A stretch of DNA of 36,920 nucleotides from contig JAVHSE010000050.1 in NCBI GenBank assembly GCA_036172015.1, positions 1-36,920 on the forward strand, in the 5' to 3' direction. The stretch comes from UBA7396 sp036172015 (GTDB lineage Bacteria > Patescibacteriota > Gracilibacteria > BD1-5 > UBA6164). Below the pieces are notes generated by a model. That model ran no database searches, was not told where the DNA came from, and saw only the letters and a list, made by a program, of their open reading frames with translations. Positions 8,950 to 17,801 of this stretch are shown piece after piece (the stretch's first letter is position 1; every line of letters begins with the position of its first letter). The position numbers and the translations under genes were made by a program.

Positions 8950-9643
8950 GTATTTCTTTTCGTTTATCATTATTATGAAATTTAAGTATATCTTCATTTA
9001 TGATAATACCATATGGTTGGTTGAGTTTTTCATAATTTTTGAGTGTTTTTGGTAAAAATATTTTTTTTAAAATCTCATTACATATATTCAAAAGATTACT
9101 ATTATTTCAAAATGAATTTCATATGTATTGGATATATTTTTCATTTCATTCAATGATTTCGGCATATTCATCAAATTGAGCCCAATCTTGTGAATCAATA
9201 AATTTTTTATAAGTATTATCATAATTCAGAATAGGCTTTAAATAGAGAATCCAAAAATAAAGATATATATCATTTTTCAGTACAAAATTTGAAAAATTCA
9301 TTCCTTTTTCCGTACAAAAAAAACTTAAACAAAATCTTCCAGCATGATGTTTACTTGTTTTTCTCACTCACAAGAAAGTAAATATAAAAGTAATGAGTAA
9401 TCTTACGAACCAGATTCTCTTTTTTGAGGTAATAATAAATAAATCTATATCACTTTCTTCTGTCGATGTATTCATCGAAATACTATTTCAAATTCAAATC
9501 ATTTTCAGTCATGGAATCCATTTAATATATCAAATATATTTATTTGTTTTATGTAAGAAAAAAATATCTCTTTTTCCAGGATCTTTTTTTATATGAAAAT
9601 AATTTATAATTTTTTGATGGTCTTTGGTATGAAAACTTTGCAT
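8930..9643 (-). CDS. Nucleotidyltransferase-fold protein
   Basis: The 237-residue product carries the polymerase-beta-type nucleotidyltransferase signature at residues 50-69: 'GIGNSISMNTSTEESDIDLF'. In that family, G-[GN]-S and D-x-D bind the nucleotide and metals (Asp65, Asp67). The rest is rich in aromatic residues and has no motif I know. It includes a basic/hydrophobic stretch after the D-x-D ('KKRIWFVRLLITFIFTFLGV'). Such small enzymes transfer NMP to proteins, antibiotics or RNA. The target here is unknown, and no HEPN antitoxin/toxin partner lies next to it. The start at 9643 is the first ATG of the open frame. A 12-bp hairpin lies just upstream. Confidence 0.65.
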
Positions 9644-9657
9644 ATTATTATTTTTTT

Positions 9658-9686
9658 ATTAAAAATACTTTTTTAGTATTTTTAAT
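9658..9686. repeat. 12-bp inverted repeat in divergent intergenic region
   Basis: The arms ATTAAAAATACT and AGTATTTTTAAT flank a T5 loop. It lies 15 nt upstream of the minus-strand nucleotidyltransferase start and just before the promoter of the plus-strand gene. It could be a leader hairpin or an operator for the divergent pair. No T-run placement makes it a clear terminator. Confidence 0.6.
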
Positions 9687-9698
9687 ATATACAGTTTT

Positions 9699-9727
9699 TT
9701 GCTAAAAAATAAAGTTTATGTTACAAT
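9699..9727 (+). promoter_or_regulatory. Sigma-70-type promoter for the GGDEF-like operon
   Basis: TTGCTA (9699-9704) and TACAAT (9722-9727) are separated by 17 nt. The predicted transcript starts near 9734, about 20 nt before the ATG at 9755. Confidence 0.55.
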
Positions 9728-9754
9728 TATAGAGTATATTATAATGAAGCATAC

Positions 9755-11749
9755 ATGTTTTTAGATAAAGTAAGTCAATGTGATAGAAAAATAACACTGA
9801 AAGTACCCAATATGATTCATAGAGTACAGGAACAATTTAAAATGAATTGTGAGATTATTTTATTGTGATGACAAAAGAACATTATACAAATAACAAATGA
9901 GTTTATTTCACAATTAACCGATGAAGAATTCATAGAATATTGTTATCAAAATAATATACAAAAAATTGATATATCTCAACTTTCATCAGAAGAATTCAGT
10001 AGATTAAATCATATGATTACGAATAATTTTCCACTGGTACAAATTTCAAGATTAGTTTCGTGAGAAAAATTAATGAATATAAATATTTCTGGTATTAAAC
10101 AAATAAATGATACACTATGACAAGAGTTTTGTGATGAGATTATTTTTACATTTAAAGATATAATAAAAAATCAATTTGAAAAATCAAACACATGAAAATA
10201 TTATAAATGAAGAATAGTAAAAAATGATTATAAAAATATAACTTTTGTTACAAATTCAAAAAAACCCTTACAACTTATATTTTGACGAATAAGAACAAAA
10301 AATGAAATTTTAGAAGAAATTTTGAAAAAAATGCATGAAAAAATATTAAAAAATGCACAAAATATAATAAGAGCACAACAAAAAAAGTGAGAAATTATCA
10401 TTATATCTGAACAACATTTCGAAGAATTAGTAGCAAAAAAAGTAAATAATACTAAAAAAATAGTATTACAAAATTTTGATTTTTGAGTATGAGAAAGTAT
10501 TATACCAACAAATAGTGATGATATTATGAAGCTCGATACTATTAGAAAAGCTGAAATATCAAGTAGAGTATGATGAGAAAAAGAAAGACTTATTATTCTC
10601 AAAGAGTTCAATAAAACAGAGATTATAGAAAGTATTTCCATTGCTTTAGAATCAGAAAGAGCTATTATCGAAAAATTTAAATGACAAAAATTTATGTTTG
10701 AATGAATTCAATATAATATTGTTCATAATAATAATGGGATTTTGAGTCTTTCTACTGAATTACTGAGATATATGAGAAAATACGACCAAAAAATACAACC
10801 AGAAGAACTCGTTATTATGACAAAAAAATATATCACTCATATCAATAGAGCACTCGACTTCATTTCTCCAGTAAAGTGAGAATTTACACTCAATAATAGT
10901 GAATTTCTTAAAGCAAAAATCATGAATGATCAAATAAAAACATGAGTCATTGATACCTCTAGTTTGATAGAAAGTTTTAAATGATGAGTAAATAAAATAG
11001 CTTTTTTTACCATAATACAAAAACAATTTTGAACAAAGATTTTTATAGATATAAAAGATATGTGAATAGATAATCTTGTAGATTTCAATCTCAGAGCTAA
11101 ACAAATATTGAAACTCCAAGAAGATTTTAAAATTGGAAAAATAGATGTAAAAACATGTGAAGAAAAACAAACACAACTATTTCTTGAAGCTGGAAAATCA
11201 GTAAGTGATAAATTTATAGAAATACAAAAAAGAATTATCAAAACATATCCAGATGCTATTATAAGTTTTTGATGAGATGAAATCTATCTTTTTATACCAA
11301 AAAAGAAAGTACTTTCAATGGAAGAAATTCAATCAAGTGTCACAAATATATTTCATTCTTCAAATCAAAAAGCGAGAATTGTTATTGATACAGTACAAGA
11401 AACAACACAAAGTAAAGAAAAATATTCTCATCTTGAAAAGTTAACAAAACTCAATAAAATTATAGAAGAAACTATTGAAAAACAATTCACAAAGCGGTGA
11501 ATGACACTTGATGGAAATATGCCTGAATATACCTATGTAAAGATGAATAACTTTGCAAGAGAAAAAATTATGAATGATCATTTTGATAGGGATAATTTTT
11601 TTAAAAATATCCTCATAAGACTTGAAAAAGAAGATGTAATATCAATAAAAAAAGAAGGTTTACTTCTTTGAGAAATAGGACAATGAATAAAAGTAACTTT
11701 AACCAAAACGAAAAATAACCAAGTAGAAATTTATTTACATAATAATTAA
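9755..11749 (+). CDS. Large protein with C-terminal GGDEF-like domain
   Basis: A 664-residue protein that I cannot name. The first ~420 residues are lysine/isoleucine-rich and probably helical, with no known motif. From about residue 429 the pattern is diguanylate-cyclase-like. 'IFIDIKDMGIDNL' (Asp432, Asp435) resembles 'DIDxFKxIND', 'AGKSVSDKF' resembles 'GHxxGDxxL', and 'YPDAIISFGGDEIYLFIP' contains GGDEI at residues 506-510. Both glycines of GGDEI are TGA codons (11270-11275). The distance from Asp432 to GGDEI is 74 residues, about 30 more than in typical cyclases, so an insertion is present. The Arg of the RxxD inhibitory site is replaced (TYPD). A charged region of about 150 residues follows. 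It may make a nucleotide second messenger or be a non-catalytic palm domain. The next gene starts 2 nt after it. Confidence 0.6.
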
Positions 11750-11751
11750 AA

Positions 11752-12291
11752 ATGATAAACGAAAAAATTAATTTTAATAAAGATTATAATAATAGCATTG
11801 AACTGAAAGTGAAAGTAATTATTTGACATATATTAATAGCTAACATATTTTTGGATAGCTATTTTGAAAAATATTATATAAATTTCATAAAAAATGGATA
11901 TTTTGATTTGCAAAGTTTTGTGAAAAGTACATGATATATTGATCTCATGTTGTATTGAGATAATTATACTGATAGATATAGTTGATTTGATTCTCTGCAA
12001 GATTCATTAGGCGAATTATTAACTGGGAATAGTATTTTATCTACTTTAAGAGAATCAATTATTTGAGATATTATTTTGGTTATTGGTAAAACAGATTTTG
12101 AAGAAAATTTCATTTTAGTTCCTTATGATTTAAAAATCATAGATGATAATGATAGTATTGAAAAGGTGAAACACTGAATATATAATTTTGTACAAAATCA
12201 AACTTTCGAACTGAAAAATATAGTATTTTGATGAGAAATGCAAGGAATAAAAAATACTTTTTTAGAAAAAATACAACAAATTTTATCATAA
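11752..12291 (+). CDS. Hypothetical protein, partner of the GGDEF-like protein
   Basis: 179 residues with no family I recognise. The start ATG follows the stop of the GGDEF-like gene by 2 nt, so the two are translationally coupled. The sequence has a mixed alpha/beta look: 'VIIGHILIANIFLDSYFEKYY' near the N-terminus, quoted in part, a central 'TLRESIIGDIILVIGKTDFEENFILVPYD', quoted in part, and an acidic 'KIIDDNDSIEKVK'. No signal peptide and no cysteine cluster were seen. The function is probably tied to the upstream protein. Confidence 0.75.
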
Positions 12292-12310
12292 ATCAATAAA
12301 ACGGAATTTT

Positions 12311-12868
12311 TTATTTACATGTAAAAGTTTTTAATACTTCTTCATATTTTGAAGTATCTTTTATATCTATTGCAATTGCTATAGTTAAAAGATATGCTTG
12401 AGATATATTACAAACTTTTCCAACTTGTAAAAATTTTAATTTTGGAGTAATAGTATTATATTTTGCTTCAAATATATATATATTTGATTTATCTCCATCT
12501 TTAAATACTAAACTTTTTGATTCCAATTTTATATATTCTAAATATTCTCTTGTTGATCATACATTATTTAAAATAGAAAAATCTAAAGAGGTTACATATT
12601 TATCGAGTTTTTGAGATAAAATAAGTAAATTATTCGAAAAACCATATTTTAATTCATTTGAACTGACTGCTAATGAGATATTTCCATTTTTTGGTTTTGG
12701 TAATATATTTCAACTTGCTGTTAATAGAGACCAATTTGAAGGTAAACTCATACTAAAATAATTGTTTTCAAAAGGCACTAATCAAGTAACCGTATCAATA
12801 GAATTATTATTAGAAGAACAAGAAAATAGAATAATTGAAGATAAAAATAAAAATATATTTTTTTTCAT
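12311..12868 (-). CDS. Putative lipoprotein
   Basis: 185 residues starting MKKNIFLFLSSIILFSCSS, a type II signal peptide with lipobox LFSC, so the mature protein should be lipid-anchored at Cys17. The mature part begins with Asn/Ser-rich sequence and contains 'PFENNYFSMSLPSNWSLL', a pattern often found at the start of small PsbP-like secreted domains, then 'NIYIFEAKY' and the C-terminal 'TSKYEEVLKTFTCK'. The role is unknown. The gene starts 10 nt after the stop of the small membrane protein gene upstream, so they form one unit. It converges on the GGDEF-like operon with a 19-nt gap and no obvious terminator. Confidence 0.72.
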
Positions 12869-12878
12869 AGAGAAAAAA

Positions 12879-13241
12879 TTAAAAATTAATGTAAAAAGGA
12901 CTTAGGAAAAATCATATAAATCACAAAATGAAAATAGCAACTATACTACTAAAAAGAAATTTTAAATCAAAAGTATTTTTCAAATAAAAAAATATAAAGA
13001 ATCAAAAGCTGACTACGAAAATAAAATAAGAAAAAGGGAGTGTATAGAAAAATACTTCATCATAAAATTGAGCTCATACGAAAAAATAATTTAAAAAAAA
13101 TCATAAACTTCATAGTATAAATACATTTTTAGAAATTTCATATCTTATATTGAGTATAATTTTTGAATCTCAAAAATATTTACTTAATTCTTTTATATAA
13201 CCCATACTTGATTTTTTATCATTTAATAATATATTACACAT
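12879..13241 (-). CDS. Small membrane protein, three hydrophobic segments
   Basis: This frame becomes visible only when TGA is read as Gly. It has 120 codons from the ATG at 13241, or 108 from an in-frame ATG at 13205. The longer start is chosen because the extra residues (MCNILLNDKKSS) look protein-like, but the 26-nt gap to the divergent gatC would then be very short. Three hydrophobic stretches follow a charged N-terminus: around 'VFILGSLGFFLNYFFVGA', 'LPFSYFIFVVSFGFFIFF' and 'FSSIVAIFILGFIGFFL'. I recognise no family. It lies 10 nt upstream of the lipoprotein gene and is probably co-transcribed with it. Confidence 0.62.
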
Positions 13242-13267
13242 ATATTTATATCATAATATAATTACAA

Positions 13268-13558
13268 ATGATTATAACACAAGAGCAAATTAAAAAAATA
13301 TCTAAAAATCTTACTAAGTTAGCTCCAAATAATGAACAAAAACTTGCTACTAGTATCAATTCTATATTGACTTATGTTGATCTACTCAATGAAGTTGATA
13401 CTCATAATATATCTCCAACTATTTCAGTTATTTCAAACAATAGTACTGGTTTTAAACATGATAGAGAAAAAAGAAATATAGAACCAACATCTTTATTGAA
13501 ATGTTCATCTCAAAAAATAATAGCCAATCAAATAGCAGTAAGTGATATAATGAAATAA
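13268..13558 (+). CDS. gatC: Asp/Glu-tRNA amidotransferase subunit C
   Basis: A 96-residue subunit of GatCAB, which converts Glu-tRNA-Gln and/or Asp-tRNA-Asn to the amide forms. The pattern is typical: 'ITQEQIKKISKNLTKLA' at the N-terminus, 'SILTYVDLLNEVDTHNISPT' in the middle, and 'HDREKRNIEP' near the end. gatA and gatB are not adjacent, and the gene instead precedes recF by 3 nt. No TGA-Gly codon interrupts it. A TATAAT-like sequence lies directly upstream, suggesting a very short leader. Confidence 0.82.
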   Translation: MIITQEQIKKISKNLTKLAPNNEQKLATSINSILTYVDLLNEVDTHNISPTISVISNNSTGFKHDREKRNIEPTSLLKCSSQKIIANQIAVSDIMK

Positions 13559-13561
13559 AAA

Positions 13562-14617
13562 ATGTTAAAAAGTATAAAAATAATGAATTTCAGGTCCATA
13601 CAAAAATTGGATATATTTTTTGATACAAGAATTAATAATATTATATGAAATAATTGAGCTGGAAAGACAAATATTTTGCAAGCTATTTCCTATTTATTTC
13701 AAAATAATATTTGAAATTTAAAAATAGAAGAATATTTAAAAAATTGAGAAGATTATATAGTTTTAGAATGAGTTTTTTTCAATCATCAAGCTATAGAAAA
13801 TAGATTATTATTTTCGTATGATGCAAAATCAGATAAAAAACAGTTTATGTTCAATTGAAAAAAAATCACAAAAAAAATATTATATGAAAATATATTAAAA
13901 ATATCATATTTTTGACCTACTTCTATGAATTTATTTTATCTTGGACCAAAATATAGAAGAGAATTTATAGATAATATATGAAAAAATACTTCGTTTCATT
14001 ATGAAAAATTATTGAAAAATTATGACATTATATTAAAAAATAGAAATAAAGTTTTGAAAAATATATACGAACAAAAAAGTCATAAAGATGAAATTATATT
14101 TTGGAATCATGAATTTATTCAATCAGCAAAACAAATATATGAACAGCGAATTCCAATAAATAATTATATGAAAGAAAATATAAAAAATAATACCCATATT
14201 TTTCAAAATCATATAGATACTATTGATTATGTGTATATAACAAAGGTGGATCTTAATAATATTGAAAAAAGTATACAGGAATATTTGGAAAAAAATTTCC
14301 AAAGAGATATCATTCTTGGAAAAACTCATATTTGACCACATATAGATGATTTTGATATTTTGATAGATAATAAAAATTTATTACATTATGCATCAAGATG
14401 AGAAATGAAAAGTATTATTATTGATTTAAAATTATTGGAAATAAATTATATTAAAAAACATACTGGAAATTATCCTATTGTTCTTATTGATGATATGAAT
14501 AGTGAATTAGATACAGAACATTCAGATCTCATATTAAAAAAATTTGCAGATTTACAAGTTATATTTACATCAATATATCCTATTTTGAGAGAGAAAGTAC
14601 ATTCAATTTATATTTAG
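13562..14617 (+). CDS. recF: DNA replication/repair protein RecF
   Basis: SMC-like ATPase that loads RecA at gaps with RecO/RecR. The 351 residues show 'MNFRSIQKLDIFF', Walker A 'GNNGAGKTNILQAISY' (one P-loop Gly is TGA), 'SMNLFYLGPKYRREFID' (RecF 'P-x-x-RR-x-x-x-D'), 'LGKTHIGPHIDDFD' (RecF 'GPHRDD'), 'ASRGEMKSIIIDLKL' (signature-like motif), and Walker B plus D-loop 'IVLIDDMNSELD'. The Arg of 'IYEQRIPI' is a CGA codon (14147-14149) at a position normally Arg in RecF. The ATG lies 3 nt after the gatC stop. The usual neighbours dnaA and dnaN are absent. Confidence 0.93.
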
Positions 14618-14647
14618 ACAATAAAAAAATATTTTGTAAAGTATTAT

Positions 14648-14675
14648 TTGTTTGTAAATATTATTATTTTATAGT
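14648..14675 (+). promoter_or_regulatory. Promoter of the surface-protein gene
   Basis: TTGTTT (14648-14653) and TATAGT (14670-14675) with a 16-nt spacer. The ATG is 39 nt downstream of the -10 box. Confidence 0.45.
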
Positions 14676-14714
14676 AATATAAGAGTGTTAATTTAGAATA
14701 TTAAGAAAAAAGCT

Positions 14715-16106
14715 ATGAAAAAATTATTACAATTATTATTAATATGATTCGGTATTTCTTTTTACACTACCTCTTTATGAGTTTCAAATGTCGAAAAATT
14801 TGATATAAAAACATCGCCTAATGAAATCAAAATTTGAGAATCTACAGATATAACTGTTGAAGCCTTAGATAAAGATGGAAATGTAGTCAAAAATTATGAA
14901 TGAGAAGTTTTGATTTTTTCACAAAGTGATCCAAAGGCTGAATTTCCTTGAATATTAACTCAAAATACTTATAAATTTCAAGCTTCTGATAGTGGAAAAG
15001 TAAAATTTGAAAATGGTGTGAAATTTACAAAAGCCGGAACTCAGGATATTAATGTATATGAAACTGCTAATGAAAATGTTTTTTGAGTCGCAGAAGTAAA
15101 AGTTTTAGAAGCAACTACCACATCTTGAGCGGAAGAAATTATTATAAAATCTCCTGAAAATGGAGTAACTTTATGAACTGGAGATATAAAAGTTACTGGA
15201 ACTACTCTTAAAAATCATCAAATAAAAATATTATTAAATACAGATAAACAAAACGATGCTATCAGTAATGGAGATGGAATTTTTGAATATGATTTAAAAT
15301 GAGTACCAAATTGAGAAAATTTCATTATTGCACAAGTTCTAGATTCTGATGGAAAAGTTATTTGAGAATCAACAAAAACTTTATTTAAGATTGAATCAAA
15401 TACTCCTAAATTTAAAAGTATTACAATAAATCCAGAGTGAGAAGTAAAATGAAATACTCTTTTAAATGTATCAGTTGAAGCTAATAATGGATTGAGTAAT
15501 GTAGAAATTGTTTTAAATGATCTCGTACAAAAATTAACAGAAGATTCAAATGGGATATATACTGGAACCATAACATCCCCAAAAGATAATTGAGATTATA
15601 AAATAGATGTGAATTTAAAAAATGAACTTGGAATTGAAAGTAAACAAAGTGGAATAGCAACGATTACTGTAAAAAATATTGAATTAACAGCAGCTCCTGT
15701 TGTAGAGCCAGTTACTGAAATTCCTGTTAATTGTGATGATTTTAAAAAAGAATTAATTATATGAAATTTAAAGGTGGTGAAAATGAAATCAAAATCTGTT
15801 TTATCTTGGGATAAATTAGAAAAAGCTACGAGTTATAATCTTTATAAAAAAGATAAAAATTCATGATCAATGGTATTAATACAAAATTTAATGGATAATA
15901 ATGTAGAAATAAATATAGAATGAAAGGAAATTATTTATGATGATTTCGCAGTAAAAGCTGTTTTAAAAAATGAATCTTGTGAAATAGAAAGTACAGATTT
16001 TTCTTCTATGACGAGTGTTCAAACTTGACCAAAAGAAATATATTTACTTATATTCAGTTTACTTTTTGTTTGAAGTATATTCTTTTTTAGAAGAAAAATT
16101 ATATAA
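14715..16106 (+). CDS. Surface protein with Ig-like repeats and C-terminal TGPKE-membrane-RRK tail
   Basis: 463 residues, exported. A signal peptide (MKKLLQLLLIGFGISFYTTS) is followed by a domain with 'GESTDITVEALDKDGNVV' typical of bacterial Ig-like folds. Two or three further beta-sandwich-like units follow ('IKSPENGVTLGTGDIKVTG' and 'NTLLNVSVEANNGLSNVEI', quoted in part). A fibronectin/carbohydrate-type unit around 'SVLSWDKLEKATSYNLYKKD' comes last. The C-terminus has QTGPKE at residues 436-441, then a hydrophobic segment (LLIFSLLFVGSIFFF) and the basic end RRK. This three-part layout resembles LPXTG-type sorting signals, with TGPKE in place of LPXTG. The gene is monocistronic between its own promoter and a terminator at 16127. 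The ligand or partner is unknown. Confidence 0.8.
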
Positions 16107-16126
16107 TTAATAGTATATGAAAAATT

Positions 16127-16154
16127 AAAAAAAGTAGAATGTTCTACTTTTTTT
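16127..16154. terminator. Symmetric terminator between surface-protein gene and rpoD
   Basis: AAAAAAAGTAGAA (16127-16139) pairs with TTCTACTTTTTTT (16142-16154) around a tiny loop. It lies between convergent genes and can serve both. Confidence 0.85.
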
Positions 16155-16210
16155 TAAATCTTCTTTTTCGGAGATAGTTAAATTATTTCTATTTTTACTT
16201 TTTCTATCGA

Positions 16211-17557
16211 TTAAAAAAATTTAATTCTATCTGCATTTGGGTGATCTTTTAATTTTTCAAGTGTTTTTGCTTCAATTTGTCTAATTCTTTCTCTCGTTAC
16301 TCAAAATTCTTTTCACACTTCTTCTAAAGTATGTATATCTCATCCATCGAGTCAAAATCTCATAATAATTATTTTTCTTTCTCTTGGTGTTAGAAAATCA
16401 AGCATTTCATATAGATTTTCTTTTAAAAGAGTCATATTTGTTTCCTTGTCTGGAGTAAGATTTTTATCGTCTTCTATAAAATCTCCAAGAGAAGTATCTT
16501 CTTCAGATCAAACCGGAGTATCAAGAGAAAGTATATCTTGAGATATTCTCATGATTTGTCTTACTTTTCTAATATCCATATCCAATTCTGTAGCTAATTC
16601 TTCCATTAATGGTTCTCTGGTAAGTTCTTGAGTCAATCTTCTATAAGTATGTGTAAATTTATTAATAGTTTCAATCATATGAACTGGTACTCTAATAGTT
16701 CTTGCTTGATCAGCAATAGCTCTCGTAACTCATTGTCTTATCCACCAAGTTGCATAGGTAGAAAATTTAAATCCTTTATCGGGATCAAATTTATCAACAG
16801 CTCTAAATAGTCATACATTTCATTCTTGAATCAAATCTAAAAGTCATAATCATCTTCACATGTATTTTTTTGCTATACTGACTACTAACCTTAAATTTGC
16901 AGCTGCAAGTTTTTTTCTTGCTTCTTGATCTCATTTTCTAATTTTTCTTCATAAATCTACTTCTTCCTCTCCAGTTAATAAGTTTACTCTTCCAATTTCA
17001 TTGAGATACATTCTTATACTATCATCACTTATTTCAGAAAGAGATATGGTTACTTTTTCTATATCTTCTTCAACTTCTTTTTTATCAATGTCAAATAAAT
17101 TTTCTTTATCTAAATTATCTACTATATCAATTTTTAATTGTAAAAATCTTGTGTATACCTCATCAAGTAAATCTAAATCATCTTCAGCATGAGGTAATGC
17201 TGACATAATTTCATCTTGAGTGATTTTTCCATCTTTTTTTCATTTTTTCATAAGTTCTTGAATTTCTTCTGGCATTCATTCAAGAATTTCTTTTGAAACT
17301 TCTACATCAATAAATTTTTGTAATCATTTTCAAATTCTTCTTTTATCATCTGATCTATCTATAGGCATTTTTTTTAATCATTTTTCTTTTTTATCGTCTC
17401 ATTTTTCACAATCTAGGTTTATATCTTCATCAATATCTTCTTCCCATAAATCACTATCATCTGGTTGTGATTTTTCTTCTGGTTCTTCAAAAATGATCTC
17501 ATCTAAATTAATTTCTTCTATCATACTTTCATTTTCTTGTTTTGATTTTTTTGACAT
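16211..17557 (-). CDS. rpoD: Primary RNA polymerase sigma factor (sigma-70)
   Basis: 448 residues. The acidic N-terminal part (about 1-200) corresponds to region 1.1, rich in Asp/Glu. Region 1.2 has 'DSIRMYLNEIGRVNLLTGEEE'; quoted in part it reads DSIRMYLNEIGRVNLL. Regions 2.1-2.4 have 'LRLVVSIAKKYMGRG', 'LDLIQEGNVGLFRAVDKFD', 'GFKFSTYATWWIRQ' and 'ARTIRVPVHM'. Region 4 has 'LTPRERKIIIMRFGLDGG' and the helix-turn-helix 'TLEEVGKEFGVTRERIRQIE'. This is the housekeeping type because regions 1.2 to 4.2 are all complete. It recognises TTGACA/TATAAT-like promoters, and several such elements occur in this window. A terminator-like hairpin at 17603-17621 lies in its leader. Confidence 0.96.
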
Positions 17558-17602
17558 ATAATTTTTTACATAAAAATAAAATACTTTTTCAAAATAAAAA
17601 CA

Positions 17603-17621
17603 CCTTCAATTTTATTGAAGG
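17603..17621 (-). terminator. Terminator-like hairpin in the rpoD leader
   Basis: CCTTCAAT (17603-17610) pairs with ATTGAAGG (17614-17621). On the minus strand the stem is followed by TGTTTTTATTTTG. It stands 46 nt before the rpoD start with no minus-strand gene upstream of it, so it may act as an attenuator. Confidence 0.6.
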
Positions 17622-17741
17622 GAAAAATTAATTTATAAAATTTATTTTCATTTTATTATTCTATAATTTAATAAATCAACAGAATGTATTGTACTTATTT
17701 TTTCTAAAACACAACTTTTTTATTTAATATGAGAAGTTTTC

Positions 17742-17770
17742 TTGTTTTTAAGATATATATATGCTACTAT
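17742..17770 (+). promoter_or_regulatory. Promoter of the subtilase gene
   Basis: TTGTTT (17742-17747), a 17-nt spacer and TACTAT (17765-17770). The ATG is at 17802. The rest of the 244-nt divergent region (17558-17801) holds the rpoD leader hairpin and otherwise nothing I can identify. Confidence 0.5.
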
Positions 17771-17801
17771 TAGCTCACATATATTTCTTAAAATTATTTT
17801 T

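Noticed and set aside
8930..9643. MNT/HEPN toxin-antitoxin pair
   Set aside because: Only a nucleotidyltransferase-like protein is present. No HEPN partner lies on either side and the protein is larger than typical MntA.
10228..11241. Several Ser/Phe/Ile-rich minus-strand open frames
   Set aside because: They lie opposite the 664-residue GGDEF-like gene and have shadow-ORF composition.
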